64,000 nt of DNA from JASLDZ01 sp038226305 (lineage in GTDB: Bacteria; Pseudomonadota; Alphaproteobacteria; Caulobacterales; Caulobacteraceae): the NCBI GenBank assembly GCA_038226305.1, contig JBBRQN010000001.1:1-64000 (forward strand), given 5' to 3'. The translations under genes were made by a program, and so were the position numbers. The notes under the pieces are model-generated. The model worked only from the letters and a program-made list of their open reading frames with translations, was not told the DNA's origin and ran no database searches. Numbering within the stretch: position 1 is the stretch's first letter; every line of letters begins with the position of its first letter. Of this stretch, positions 18,159 to 25,608 are shown piece by piece.

Positions 18159-18830
18159 TCAGCCCTTCAGGTGCGCGCGCACGGCGAGGAAAACCGCTTC
18201 GAACATGGCTGGAGTCAGGCGCCCGGTGTTCGTGTTGAGCCGGGAGCAATGATAGCTCGAGAACAGCCGATACGGCCCGATCTGCGTCTGCAACCCGTGC
18301 CCCGCAGCGGCGGCACCCGGCTTTTCTCCCAGCGCTTTCAGCACGTTGCGGCGAGAGATGTCACCGAGTGCGACGATCGCCTGCAGACGCGGCAGGGCGG
18401 CGACGCGCTCGCTGAGGAACGGGCGGCAGGTCGCCTCCTCGAACGGCAGCGGCTTGTTGGCGGGGGGCGCGCAGCGAACGGCGTTGGTGATCATGCAATC
18501 GATCAGCGTCAGGCCGTCGTCCGGTCGGGCGGCGTAGGTGCCGCGGGCAAAGCCGGTCTTCAAAAGCGTCTCGTAGAGAATCACCCCTGCGCCGTCGCCG
18601 GTGAACGGCCGCCCGGTGCGATTTGCCCCCTGCCGCCCAGGGGCCAGGCCGACGATGAGCAATCGGGCGGCCTCGTCTCCAAAGGAAGCGGCCGGGCCGT
18701 TCCACCAGTCGGGGTGAGCCTCGCGATTCTCCTGCCGGTATGTCGCGAGCCTCGGGCAAAGCGGGCAATCGCGGGGCGGCTCCGCTCCGAAGCGGCTATA
18801 GACGTCGGGTGCGGCGGAAGGCGTGGTCAC
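18159..18830 (-). CDS. Uracil-DNA glycosylase, family 5 (UDGb)
   Basis: A 223-residue base-excision repair enzyme that removes uracil, and in this family also hypoxanthine or other deaminated bases. Motif 1 is GLAPGRQGANRTG at 61-73 followed by RPFTGDGAG; motif 2 is SSYHCSRLNTNTGRLT. Cysteines at 22 and 25 (CPLC) with later CAPP and TCRPF cysteines fit the [4Fe-4S] cluster of families 4 and 5. The start is a GTG with no convincing Shine-Dalgarno. It lies only 15 bases from the divergent folK start, so the two genes share a very compact 5' region and at least one may be expressed from a promoter inside the other. Confidence 0.88.
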   Translation of the reverse strand: MTTPSAAPDVYSRFGAEPPRDCPLCPRLATYRQENREAHPDWWNGPAASFGDEAARLLIVGLAPGRQGANRTGRPFTGDGAGVILYETLLKTGFARGTYAARPDDGLTLIDCMITNAVRCAPPANKPLPFEEATCRPFLSERVAALPRLQAIVALGDISRRNVLKALGEKPGAAAAGHGLQTQIGPYRLFSSYHCSRLNTNTGRLTPAMFEAVFLAVRAHLKG

Positions 18831-18832
18831 GC

Positions 18833-18848
18833 GGAGGGTTCGGTCCTG
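18833..18848 (+). promoter_or_regulatory. Shine-Dalgarno and CTG start of folK
   Basis: GGAGGG at 18833-18838 is followed after 7 bases by an in-frame CTG at 18846. No in-frame ATG, GTG or TTG lies between a GTG more than 100 bases upstream, inside the divergent glycosylase, and the first conserved strand of the enzyme. CTG is therefore the best start. Confidence 0.55.
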
Positions 18849-19361
18849 ACTGACGAGGCGGAAGAAGCAAAGATCGTCGCCTTGGGTTCGAACCTGGGGT
18901 TCGGCGACCTCACGCCCCTGGATACGCTGGAGAGGGCGCTTGATCGGTTCTCCGATGCGGGCATCCACGTCGTCAAGCGATCCGGCTGGTGGCGGTCGGC
19001 GGCCTGGCCTGACCCGACCCAGCCCGCCTTCCTGAACGGTATTGCGGTGATCGAGACGGCGCTGTCGCCTGCAGTCGCGCTCGCGGTCCTCCACGAGATC
19101 GAGGCCGCCTTCGGCCGGGACCGCACCTCGGCTCGCAGCAATGCGCCCCGCACCCTCGACCTCGACCTGATCGCCTGGGGCCGCCGGATTCGGTCCGGGC
19201 CGCCGATCCTCCCTCATCCCCGCGCGGTGCAAAGGCGGTTCGTCATGGGGCCGCTGGCGCAGATCCTGCCCAATTGGCGGGATCCCGTCGGCGGAAAAGC
19301 GGCCCGTGACTTGGCTTCATTTGCGAGCGTCGGCGTCGACGCCGTACCGATCGACGAGTGA
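18846..19361 (+). CDS. folK: 2-amino-4-hydroxy-6-hydroxymethyldihydropteridine pyrophosphokinase
   Basis: About 171 residues. FolK transfers pyrophosphate from ATP to hydroxymethyldihydropterin in folate synthesis. The first strand and pterin loop are KIVALGSNLG, followed by the Mg/ATP motif RTLDLDLIAWG and PHPRAVQRRFVMGPLAQI, all diagnostic. The N-terminal strand rules out the in-frame TTG that follows it, so I use a CTG start behind GGAGGG; this is unusual and not proven. The gene is divergent from the uracil-DNA glycosylase by 15 bases and precedes rpoZ by 87 bases on the same strand. Confidence 0.88.
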   Translation: MTDEAEEAKIVALGSNLGFGDLTPLDTLERALDRFSDAGIHVVKRSGWWRSAAWPDPTQPAFLNGIAVIETALSPAVALAVLHEIEAAFGRDRTSARSNAPRTLDLDLIAWGRRIRSGPPILPHPRAVQRRFVMGPLAQILPNWRDPVGGKAARDLASFASVGVDAVPIDE

Positions 19362-19448
19362 AGACGCCCGTCGCTGCGCTGCACAAGGCGCGTTGCCTAA
19401 CGGCCTGCGAGCGCCTATGTCCGCCGGTCAACCCGTCTTGAGGATCGT

Positions 19449-19808
19449 ATGGCCCGCGTCACCGTCGAAGATTGCGTCGAGAAGGTTCCGAACCGGTTTT
19501 CGCTGGTGCTCCTGGCCGCCCACCGCGCTCGCGCCATCGCGAATGGCTCGCCGCTCGAGATCGACCGCGACAACGACAAGAACCCCGTCGTCTCCCTGCG
19601 CGAGATCGCCGACTCGGCCGTCAGCGTGGACGATCTGAAGGAGACGCTGATCGTCTCCCTCCAGCGCGTGGACGAGCGTACCGAAGCCGAGGAAGAGGCC
19701 GAGACCCTGGCCCTGCTCGCCGATCCCCAACACATGCACATGAGCGAGCAGGAGCTCGTGCGCGCCCTGCAGAGCGACCGCGACGGCACGCAGGAGGAGC
19801 GCTACTGA
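19449..19808 (+). CDS. rpoZ: RNA polymerase omega subunit
   Basis: A 119-residue omega subunit that chaperones beta' and stabilises core polymerase. The conserved block MARVTVEDCVEKVPNRFSLV, with AAHRARAI and the NDKNPVVSLREIA strand, is present. The acidic C-terminal half (EAEEEAETLALLADPQ) is typical of alphaproteobacterial omegas. In well studied bacteria omega forms part of a ppGpp site, which fits the next gene, spoT, starting inside the rpoZ stop codon. A GAGG lies upstream of the ATG. The 87-base gap after folK is the likely promoter region of the whole downstream block, but I see no clean -35/-10 pair. Confidence 0.96.
   Translation: MARVTVEDCVEKVPNRFSLVLLAAHRARAIANGSPLEIDRDNDKNPVVSLREIADSAVSVDDLKETLIVSLQRVDERTEAEEEAETLALLADPQHMHMSEQELVRALQSDRDGTQEERY
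19792..19807 (+). promoter_or_regulatory. Shine-Dalgarno and CTG start of spoT inside the end of rpoZ
   Basis: AGGAGG at 19792-19797, within the last codons of rpoZ, is followed after 7 bases by CTG at 19805. The CTG overlaps the rpoZ TGA as CTGA, mirroring the ATGA and GTGA overlaps elsewhere in this block. No ATG, GTG or TTG occurs in the spoT frame until a GTG at 19972 inside the conserved N-terminal helices. Confidence 0.6.
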
Positions 19809-22078
19809 CGCCGGAAGGCTCAAACGCACTCACCATCGACGCCCCGGACGTCGGCTCCGGGGCGATCCCTTCGGCCGCTCCGGCTGCGGCTGCTACCCCA
19901 AAGCCTCGCTACCTGCGCCAGTATGAGCTGATCGACAGGGTCAAGGCCTATGACCCGACCGCCGACGAGGCGGTGCTCAACAAGGCCTACGTCTACGCCA
20001 TGAAGATGCACGGAGCTCAGCTCCGAGTTTCGGGCGACCCCTACTTCGCCCACCCCATCGAGGTGGCTGGCATCCTGACCGAGTTCAGGATGGACACCGC
20101 CACCATCGTCACCGCCCTCCTGCACGACGTTATCGAGGACACCCCGGTCACCCGGGCCGAAATCGCGGCGAGCTTCGGCGAAGAGGTCGCGACCTTGGTG
20201 GAGGGCGTGACCAAGCTCACCAAGCTGGAGTTCACGGTCGAATCCACGCGCCAGGCCGAGAACCTGCGCAAGTTCATCCTGGCCATCTCGAAGGACGTGC
20301 GCGTCCTCATGGTCAAGCTGGCCGACCGGCTGCACAACATGCGCACGCTGGGGTTCATCAAGAACGCCGCCAAGCGCGAGCGCATCAGTCGCGAGACGCT
20401 GGACGTCTACGCCCCCCTGGCGCGCGCCATCGGCGTCCACCGCATCACCTCCGAGCTGGAGGAGCTGGCGTTCACCCACCTGAACCCCACGGCTCGCAGC
20501 GCCATCGTGCGGCGGCTGGAGGCGCTGAAGGCCGAGCAGGGGCCCGCCATCGCCCACGTGACGCACGATATCGCCCAGAGCCTGGAGGAGGGCTCCATCT
20601 CGGCGCGCATCACCGGGCGGGTGAAGCAGCCCTATTCGATCTGGCGAAAGCTCCAGCGCAAGTCCGTCGCCTTCCAGAGCCTGGCCGACATCTACGCCTT
20701 CCGGGTGATCGTGGAGAGTGAGGACGACTGCTACCGCGCGCTGGGCGTGATCCACCGCACCTGGCCGATGGTGCCTGAGCGCTTCAAGGACTACATCTCC
20801 ACCCCCAAGCGGAACAATTACCGCAGCCTGCACACAACGATCGCGGGCGCCCGCGGTATGCGCATCGAGCTGCAGATCCGCACCGAGGCGATGGACCGTT
20901 TCGCCGAAGAGGGCGTAGCCGCCCACTGGCGCTACAAGGGTCGCGCCTACGGCTTCGACAAGGACGCGGTGAAGGAGGACGGGGGCGTCGATCCCCTCAA
21001 CAACCTGCGCCACCTCGTCCAGGTCTTGGAACACGGCGGCGACGTGGAGGAGCTGGCCGAGCACGCCAAACTCGAGATGTTCCTCGACCAGGTGTTCGTG
21101 TTCACCCCCAAGGGCAAGCTGATCAGCCTGCCGCAGGGTGCCATGCCGCTGGACTTCGCCTACGCCGTCCACACCGACGTGGGTGACACCACCCTGGGCG
21201 CCAAGATCAACGGCGAGCTGAAGCCCCTGCGCACGCCGCTTTCCAACGGCGACGTGGTCGACATCGTGCGCGGCCCCAAGCCCTCCACCCCGCCAGACTG
21301 GCGCTCGCTCACCGTCACCGGCCGCGCCAAGGCGGCCATCCGCCGGCACATCCGCGTGACCGAGCGCGAAGAGTTCATGCGTCTCGGCAAAACGGCGGTG
21401 GAGCAGGCCTTCCTGCGCGCCGGCAAGGCCTTGTCCGAGGTCTCGCTGCGCCCGGCTCGGGAGCGTGCCGGGGTGCCTGGCGACGACGAGCTCTACGACC
21501 GCGTCGGCCGGGGCCGCATAACGCCGGTGGCCGTTCTGGAGGCCGTGTTCCCCGGCCTCGCCGAGACCGATCGCGCCGCCGCCGCCGCCCGCGTGCGCAT
21601 CGAAGACGGCAAGAGCGCCCGCCTCTACGTGCGCGGCTCGGGGCTCACTCCGGGCGTGTCTCTCCACTTCGCTAGCTGCTGCAGCCCCCTGCCGGGGGAT
21701 CGCATCGTCGGCATCCTGTCGCCCGAGGGCACGGGCCTCGCGGTCCACACCATCGACTGCGCCCGCCTCGCCGAGTTCGAGGATCAGGAGACGGTGTGGC
21801 GCGATCTCGCCTGGACGCCGGAGGCCGAGCGCCACACCTTCAGCCGCACCCGCCTGATCGCCACCGTCCGCAACGCGCCGGGCGTGCTCGGCCAGGCCTG
21901 CACCCTGATCGGGGAGGCGGGCGGCAACATCGCCAACCTGAAGATGGCCCACCGCCAGAGCGACTTCTACGACGTGGAGTTCGAGATCGACGCGGTGGAC
22001 GCCCGCCACATCAGCCACATCGCCGCCGCCCTGCGCGCCTGCCCCTCGGTCGAGACGGTGGAGCGGGTGAAGGGCTGA
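19805..22078 (+). CDS. spoT: Bifunctional (p)ppGpp synthetase/hydrolase (Rel/SpoT)
   Basis: About 757 residues. The HD hydrolase domain has YFAHPIEVA near 80-88 and HDVIED at 107-112 intact. The synthetase domain has GRVKQPYSIWRKL, then RFKDYISTPKRNNYRSLHTTI and ELQIRT; the RxKD signature is the bifunctional type, not the ExDD of synthetase-only RelA. A TGS domain (VFVFTPKGKLISLPQGA) and a C-terminal ACT/RRM domain (TVRNAPGVLGQACTLIGEAGGNIA) follow. It makes and destroys the alarmone (p)ppGpp in response to starvation and is normally the sole long Rel protein in this lineage. The start is inferred as CTG overlapping the rpoZ stop behind a perfect AGGAGG, so the two genes should be coupled. 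Long open frames on the opposite strand here are GC-driven shadows. Confidence 0.95.
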   Translation: MTPEGSNALTIDAPDVGSGAIPSAAPAAAATPKPRYLRQYELIDRVKAYDPTADEAVLNKAYVYAMKMHGAQLRVSGDPYFAHPIEVAGILTEFRMDTATIVTALLHDVIEDTPVTRAEIAASFGEEVATLVEGVTKLTKLEFTVESTRQAENLRKFILAISKDVRVLMVKLADRLHNMRTLGFIKNAAKRERISRETLDVYAPLARAIGVHRITSELEELAFTHLNPTARSAIVRRLEALKAEQGPAIAHVTHDIAQSLEEGSISARITGRVKQPYSIWRKLQRKSVAFQSLADIYAFRVIVESEDDCYRALGVIHRTWPMVPERFKDYISTPKRNNYRSLHTTIAGARGMRIELQIRTEAMDRFAEEGVAAHWRYKGRAYGFDKDAVKEDGGVDPLNNLRHLVQVLEHGGDVEELAEHAKLEMFLDQVFVFTPKGKLISLPQGAMPLDFAYAVHTDVGDTTLGAKINGELKPLRTPLSNGDVVDIVRGPKPSTPPDWRSLTVTGRAKAAIRRHIRVTEREEFMRLGKTAVEQAFLRAGKALSEVSLRPARERAGVPGDDELYDRVGRGRITPVAVLEAVFPGLAETDRAAAAARVRIEDGKSARLYVRGSGLTPGVSLHFASCCSPLPGDRIVGILSPEGTGLAVHTIDCARLAEFEDQETVWRDLAWTPEAERHTFSRTRLIATVRNAPGVLGQACTLIGEAGGNIANLKMAHRQSDFYDVEFEIDAVDARHISHIAAALRACPSVETVERVKG

Positions 22079-22129
22079 CGCTCCGGCGAGGGAGCGTCCG
22101 GCCAGCTTGAGCGTTGGATGAGCGGCCGG
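22079..22129 (+). terminator. Two hairpins after spoT
   Basis: Directly after the spoT stop, CGCTCC at 22079-22084 pairs with GGAGCG at 22091-22096. A second inverted repeat, CCGGCC at 22098-22103 and GGCCGG at 22124-22129, follows. No T-run is present. It may attenuate read-through from rpoZ-spoT into the lipoprotein gene. Confidence 0.4.
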
Positions 22130-22205
22130 CGAATAGCGGCCTCACCGCCCGTTCAGGCGCGGGGTCGTCTCCTGCCCCCCGACCGACGGTTGAAGGAGCT
22201 ACCCC

Positions 22206-23714
22206 ATGACCCACCGCCCCATTCTCGCGAGTGCCGTCTCGCTGGCGGCCCTTCTAGCCCTCTCGGCCTGCGATCGGGGGGGCGCGGCTAATACCGCCGC
22301 CAACACGACGGGGGTGAGCTTGGTCGCGACCGGCGACGCCTTGCCGCCCCCCCTTCCGCCCCCCGCCGCGCCGCTGCCGCCCAAGCCCGTGCAATATGTC
22401 GAGCCGTGGAAGGCCGCCCGCGCCCAGGCCGACCGCTTTCGCGCCAATCGCGACCGCTATCGCCAGGACGTTTTCACCTACGACGACGGCCCCGCCGACG
22501 CCTGGCGCGACGGGAACGAGGTGGTGCGCACCACCGACGGCCGCGGCCGCACCTATTACTACCGGCCGGGCGAGAGCGATCCCTACTGGGTGAACTACGG
22601 CGACCGTTCCTACGCCTACGAGGGCGGACGCCCGGCCTACGCCTACTATCCGGATGGCCGGGCAGAGGCGGTGGACGGGGCGCTCGTGGGGCTCGCCTTG
22701 GCCGCCCTGTCCGAAGGGCGCGAACTGCGCCTGCAGGCCGATCGACCGCACCGCGCGTACGACCAGCGGCCGCCCGCGGCCCGTGGCGGCGATCCGCGCG
22801 TCGCTGAAGACCGCGCGCGCTATCAGGGCTATCGCGACGCCCAGGTGCAGGCCCAGGCCGACGCCGCCCGCTACGCTGCCCAGGCCGCCCAGGCCTCGGC
22901 AGACCGCGCACAGGCCGCCCAGTTCGAGACCCAGCGGCTCGAAGCCTTGGCCCGCGCCCGGCAGGCCCAACAGCAGCAGGCTGATCTCTATCGAACCCTG
23001 AACCGCAACCAAGCCCAGGATGCCCGCCGCGACGGCGCCCTGCAGCGCCAGGTCGACGATCAGGCCCGCCGCGAAGCGCAGGACCGCGCCGCCCTGGACC
23101 GGCAGCGCGCCGACGCCCAAGCTCGGGACGGCCAGCGCCAGGCGCAGGACCAGCAACGGGCGCAGGCCGAGCAACTGCAGCGCCAGACTGCCGACCAGCA
23201 GCGGCGTCAAGCGGATCAGGCGCGGCTCCAGACTGAGCAGGCCACAGTTGCGGCCGCCCAACAGCGCCAGGCGCAGGCTGCCCAGCAAGCCGCTCAACGC
23301 GACCAACAGCGCGCCGTGCAGGTTCAGCAGGCGCAGACCCAGCGCGAACAGGCTCGCAGCCAAGCCGATGCGCAACGCCAGGCCGAGCAGGCTCAACGTC
23401 AGCAGGCTCAAGCTCAGCGCGAGCAGGCGAAAGCCCAAGCTGATCAAGCTCTACTGGCTCAACGCCAACAGGCCCAAGCGCAGGCCAAAGCTCAGGCGGA
23501 GCAAGCCCAGGCGCAACGGCAGCAGGCGCAGTCCCAAGCCAAGGCTCAGGCCGATCAGGCCCAGGCTCAATCCAAAGCTCAAGTCCAGACGCAACGCGAA
23601 CAGCAGCAGGCGGCCGCAAGAGCCGCCCGGCCTATCAAGCCGAACGGCGAAGGCGGGCGCGGAGATCACGGCGAAGGCAAAGATCACAAGGACCGCGAAC
23701 ACGGCCCCGGCTGA
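22206..23714 (+). CDS. Gln/Ala-rich coiled-coil lipoprotein of unknown function
   Basis: 502 residues. A strong AAGGAG precedes the ATG. Residues 1-22 are a lipoprotein signal with lipobox LSAC (Cys22). A proline-rich linker (about 45-60) leads to a tyrosine-rich domain of about 110 residues (EPWKAARAQADRFRANRDRY, GRTYYYRPGESDPYW). From about residue 200 to 480 the protein is an extreme low-complexity Gln/Ala/Arg sequence with Lys, Glu and Asp interspersed, predicted as a long alpha-helical rod. The tail is Lys/Gly/His-rich (DHGEGKDHKDREHGPG). The tyrosine-rich part looks like a small envelope domain. I recognise no family. Inference: a periplasmic spacer or scaffold anchored in a membrane, possibly metal-binding through its tail. 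It is the only gene of unknown function in an otherwise housekeeping block. Confidence 0.85.
   Translation: MTHRPILASAVSLAALLALSACDRGGAANTAANTTGVSLVATGDALPPPLPPPAAPLPPKPVQYVEPWKAARAQADRFRANRDRYRQDVFTYDDGPADAWRDGNEVVRTTDGRGRTYYYRPGESDPYWVNYGDRSYAYEGGRPAYAYYPDGRAEAVDGALVGLALAALSEGRELRLQADRPHRAYDQRPPAARGGDPRVAEDRARYQGYRDAQVQAQADAARYAAQAAQASADRAQAAQFETQRLEALARARQAQQQQADLYRTLNRNQAQDARRDGALQRQVDDQARREAQDRAALDRQRADAQARDGQRQAQDQQRAQAEQLQRQTADQQRRQADQARLQTEQATVAAAQQRQAQAAQQAAQRDQQRAVQVQQAQTQREQARSQADAQRQAEQAQRQQAQAQREQAKAQADQALLAQRQQAQAQAKAQAEQAQAQRQQAQSQAKAQADQAQAQSKAQVQTQREQQQAAARAARPIKPNGEGGRGDHGEGKDHKDREHGPG
23460..23567 (+). repeat. Tandem 54-bp coding repeat in the Gln/Ala-rich lipoprotein
   Basis: Two adjacent 18-codon units (23460-23513 and 23514-23567) both read QRQQAQ(A/S)QAKAQA(E/D)QAQA. 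They differ by synonymous changes plus Ala/Ser and Glu/Asp swaps. Shorter, more decayed Gln-Ala units extend upstream to about 22840. Confidence 0.8.
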
Positions 23715-23762
23715 CGCTTGCGCGGTCTTGCCTCAGCCGCGGTCATGGCGTTCAACCGCGGC

Positions 23763-24356
23763 ATGACCGCGCTCTCCACAGAAGACGTCCTCGACGAGTT
23801 CCGCGCTGCGGGTGCGCTGCGGGAGGGGCACTTCGTGCTGTCTTCCGGGCTGCATTCCGGTGTGTTCCTGCAGAAGAACCTCGTGTTTCAGAGTGCCGAG
23901 CGCACCGAGCGGCTGTGCCGGGCGCTGGCTGAGGCGATCATCGCCAGGGTTGGGGCGGTCGACGTGGTGATCTCACCAGCGGTGGGGGCCATCATTCCGG
24001 GCTATGAGACAGCGCGGCACCTGCGCGTGCCCTCGCTCTACGTCGAGCGGGAGGCGGGGGCGTTCAAGCTGCGCCGCGGCTTCGGCGTCGAGCCCGGCGC
24101 GCGGGTGGCCATGGTGGAGGACATCGTGACCACCGGGCTTTCGTCTCGCGAGTGCATCGCCGCGATCACCGCCGCGGGCGGGAACGTGGTCGTGGCGGGC
24201 TGCATCGTGGACCGCTCGGGCGGGCGGGCCGACGTGGGCGTGCCGCTCGTAGCCCTGGCGACGTTGGACGTGCCCGCCTATCCGGCCGACGCCCTGCCGC
24301 CCGAGCTCGCCGCCATCCCCGTGACCGATCCCGGGAGCCGGAGGCTTTCGGCATGA
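23763..24356 (+). CDS. pyrE: Orotate phosphoribosyltransferase
   Basis: About 197 residues. It converts orotate and PRPP to OMP in pyrimidine synthesis. The PRPP-binding motif is VAMVEDIVTTGLSS, and FVLSSGLHSGVFLQK and PAVGAIIPGYETAR are characteristic of the long alphaproteobacterial form. The start is uncertain: ATG at 23763 (MTALSTEDVLDEF) fits the family best, while ATG at 23745 or TTG at 23718 would add 6 or 15 residues; none has a clear Shine-Dalgarno. The stop overlaps pdxJ as ATGA, beginning a chain of overlapping genes. Confidence 0.93.
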   Translation: MTALSTEDVLDEFRAAGALREGHFVLSSGLHSGVFLQKNLVFQSAERTERLCRALAEAIIARVGAVDVVISPAVGAIIPGYETARHLRVPSLYVEREAGAFKLRRGFGVEPGARVAMVEDIVTTGLSSRECIAAITAAGGNVVVAGCIVDRSGGRADVGVPLVALATLDVPAYPADALPPELAAIPVTDPGSRRLSA

Positions 24357-25111
24357 CGCTTTCCCCCCTGCGGCTCGGCGTGAACATCGACCACGTCGCC
24401 ACGATCCGGAATGCCCGGGGTGGAGCGCACCCCGAACCCGTCCGTGCCGCCCGGGCGGCGCTGGAAGCGGGCGCCGATGGCATCACAGCGCACCTGCGCG
24501 AAGACCGTCGCCACATCTCCGACGCCGATCTGGAGGCCCTGTCGGCTGTGTGCCGCGAGATGGGCAAGCCGTTGAACCTAGAGATGGCGGTCACCGACGA
24601 GATGGTCGCCATCGCCCTTCGCCACCGGCCCCACGCCGTCTGCCTCGTGCCCGAGCGTCGCGAGGAGCGCACCACCGAGGGGGGGCTGGACGTGGCGGGG
24701 GCCAGCGCAGCCGTGGGAGCCGCCGTGCGTCGTCTGCACGAAGAGGGCGGGGCGCGGGTGTCGCTCTTCATCGAGGCCGCGCCGCTGCAAGTGGCGGCCG
24801 CCGCGGCGGCCGGGGCGCAGGTGGTGGAACTGCACACCGGCGCCTACTGCGATGCCCTGCGAGCGGGGGACGCCTTCGCCACCGCGCGCCGCCTCCTCGC
24901 CTTGCAGGACGGCGCGTTCGACGCCTGCCACCGGGGGCTGGAGGTTCACGCGGGCCACGGCATCGACTTCGACAGCGTGACGCCCGTGGCGCAGATCCCG
25001 GCGCTGGCCGAGCTCAACATCGGCCACTTCTTGATCGGCGAGGCTGTGTTCACGGGCCTTCCGGCGGCCATCGCCCGCATGCGCGGCCTGATGGATGCCG
25101 CCCGCTCGTGA
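24353..25111 (+). CDS. pdxJ: Pyridoxine 5'-phosphate synthase
   Basis: 252 residues. It condenses 1-deoxyxylulose 5-phosphate with 3-amino-2-oxopropyl phosphate, closing the pyridine ring of vitamin B6. The TIM-barrel signatures are LGVNIDHVATIRNARGG, GADGITAHLREDRRHI, VCLVPERREE, VELHTGAYCDA and the late LNIGHFLIGEAVF. The ATG overlaps the pyrE stop, and the stop overlaps acpS as GTGA. The neighbourhood (pdxJ-acpS-lepB-rnc-era) is a widely conserved proteobacterial gene string. Confidence 0.96.
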   Translation: MTLSPLRLGVNIDHVATIRNARGGAHPEPVRAARAALEAGADGITAHLREDRRHISDADLEALSAVCREMGKPLNLEMAVTDEMVAIALRHRPHAVCLVPERREERTTEGGLDVAGASAAVGAAVRRLHEEGGARVSLFIEAAPLQVAAAAAAGAQVVELHTGAYCDALRAGDAFATARRLLALQDGAFDACHRGLEVHAGHGIDFDSVTPVAQIPALAELNIGHFLIGEAVFTGLPAAIARMRGLMDAARS

Positions 25112-25524
25112 TCGTCGGCATCGGGTCCGATCTCTGCGACATCCGCCGCATTTCTGAGACACTCGAGCGGTTCGGCGAGCGTTTCACCCAGCGTCTGTTC
25201 ACCGATCTGGAACGCGCCCGATCCGAGCGGCGGGGCGACCCCGCCTCCTCATACGCCAAGCGGTTCGCCGCCAAGGAGGCGTGCTCGAAGGCGCTCGGCA
25301 CCGGGCTCAAGCGCGGGGTGTTCTGGCGCGACATGGGAGTCGAGAACCTGCGCAGCGGCCAGCCGACCCTGAAGCTCACCGGCGGCGCGGCCGAAAGGCT
25401 GGCGCTTATCACGCCCGCAGGGTTCGAGGCGGTGATCCACCTGTCCCTCACCGACGACCACCCCTACGCCCAGGCCTTCGTGGTGATCGAAGCCCTGCCG
25501 GTGCAGGCGCTCTCCCCCGCTTAA
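25108..25524 (+). CDS. acpS: Holo-[acyl-carrier-protein] synthase
   Basis: 138 residues. It moves 4'-phosphopantetheine from CoA onto acyl carrier protein. The two Mg-binding motifs are IVGIGSDLCDIRRI at the N-terminus and RFAAKEACSKALGTG near residue 55. The GTG start overlaps the pdxJ stop. An 84-base gap follows before lepB, the largest break in this part of the block, so a secondary promoter for lepB-rnc-era-recO is possible; I see no clear elements in it. Confidence 0.95.
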   Translation: MIVGIGSDLCDIRRISETLERFGERFTQRLFTDLERARSERRGDPASSYAKRFAAKEACSKALGTGLKRGVFWRDMGVENLRSGQPTLKLTGGAAERLALITPAGFEAVIHLSLTDDHPYAQAFVVIEALPVQALSPA

Positions 25525-25608
25525 CTTGCCCGCAGGGCCGCGAACCGATACCTCACGGCTGAAAGGCGACGCCAAGGTTCCGCCTCAGGGATGCGACAGG
25601 CTTAGCCG

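Noticed and set aside
18714..18846. An upstream GTG as the folK start
   Set aside because: It would place more than 40 non-conserved residues before the first strand and overlap the divergent glycosylase by over 100 bases.
19820..22018. A long leftward open frame opposite spoT (over 700 codons) and others opposite the permeases, slt and parC
   Set aside because: High GC with G/C third positions leaves the opposite frames open. The translations are His/Gly/Arg/Gln-rich and match no family, while the plus-strand proteins are clearly conserved.
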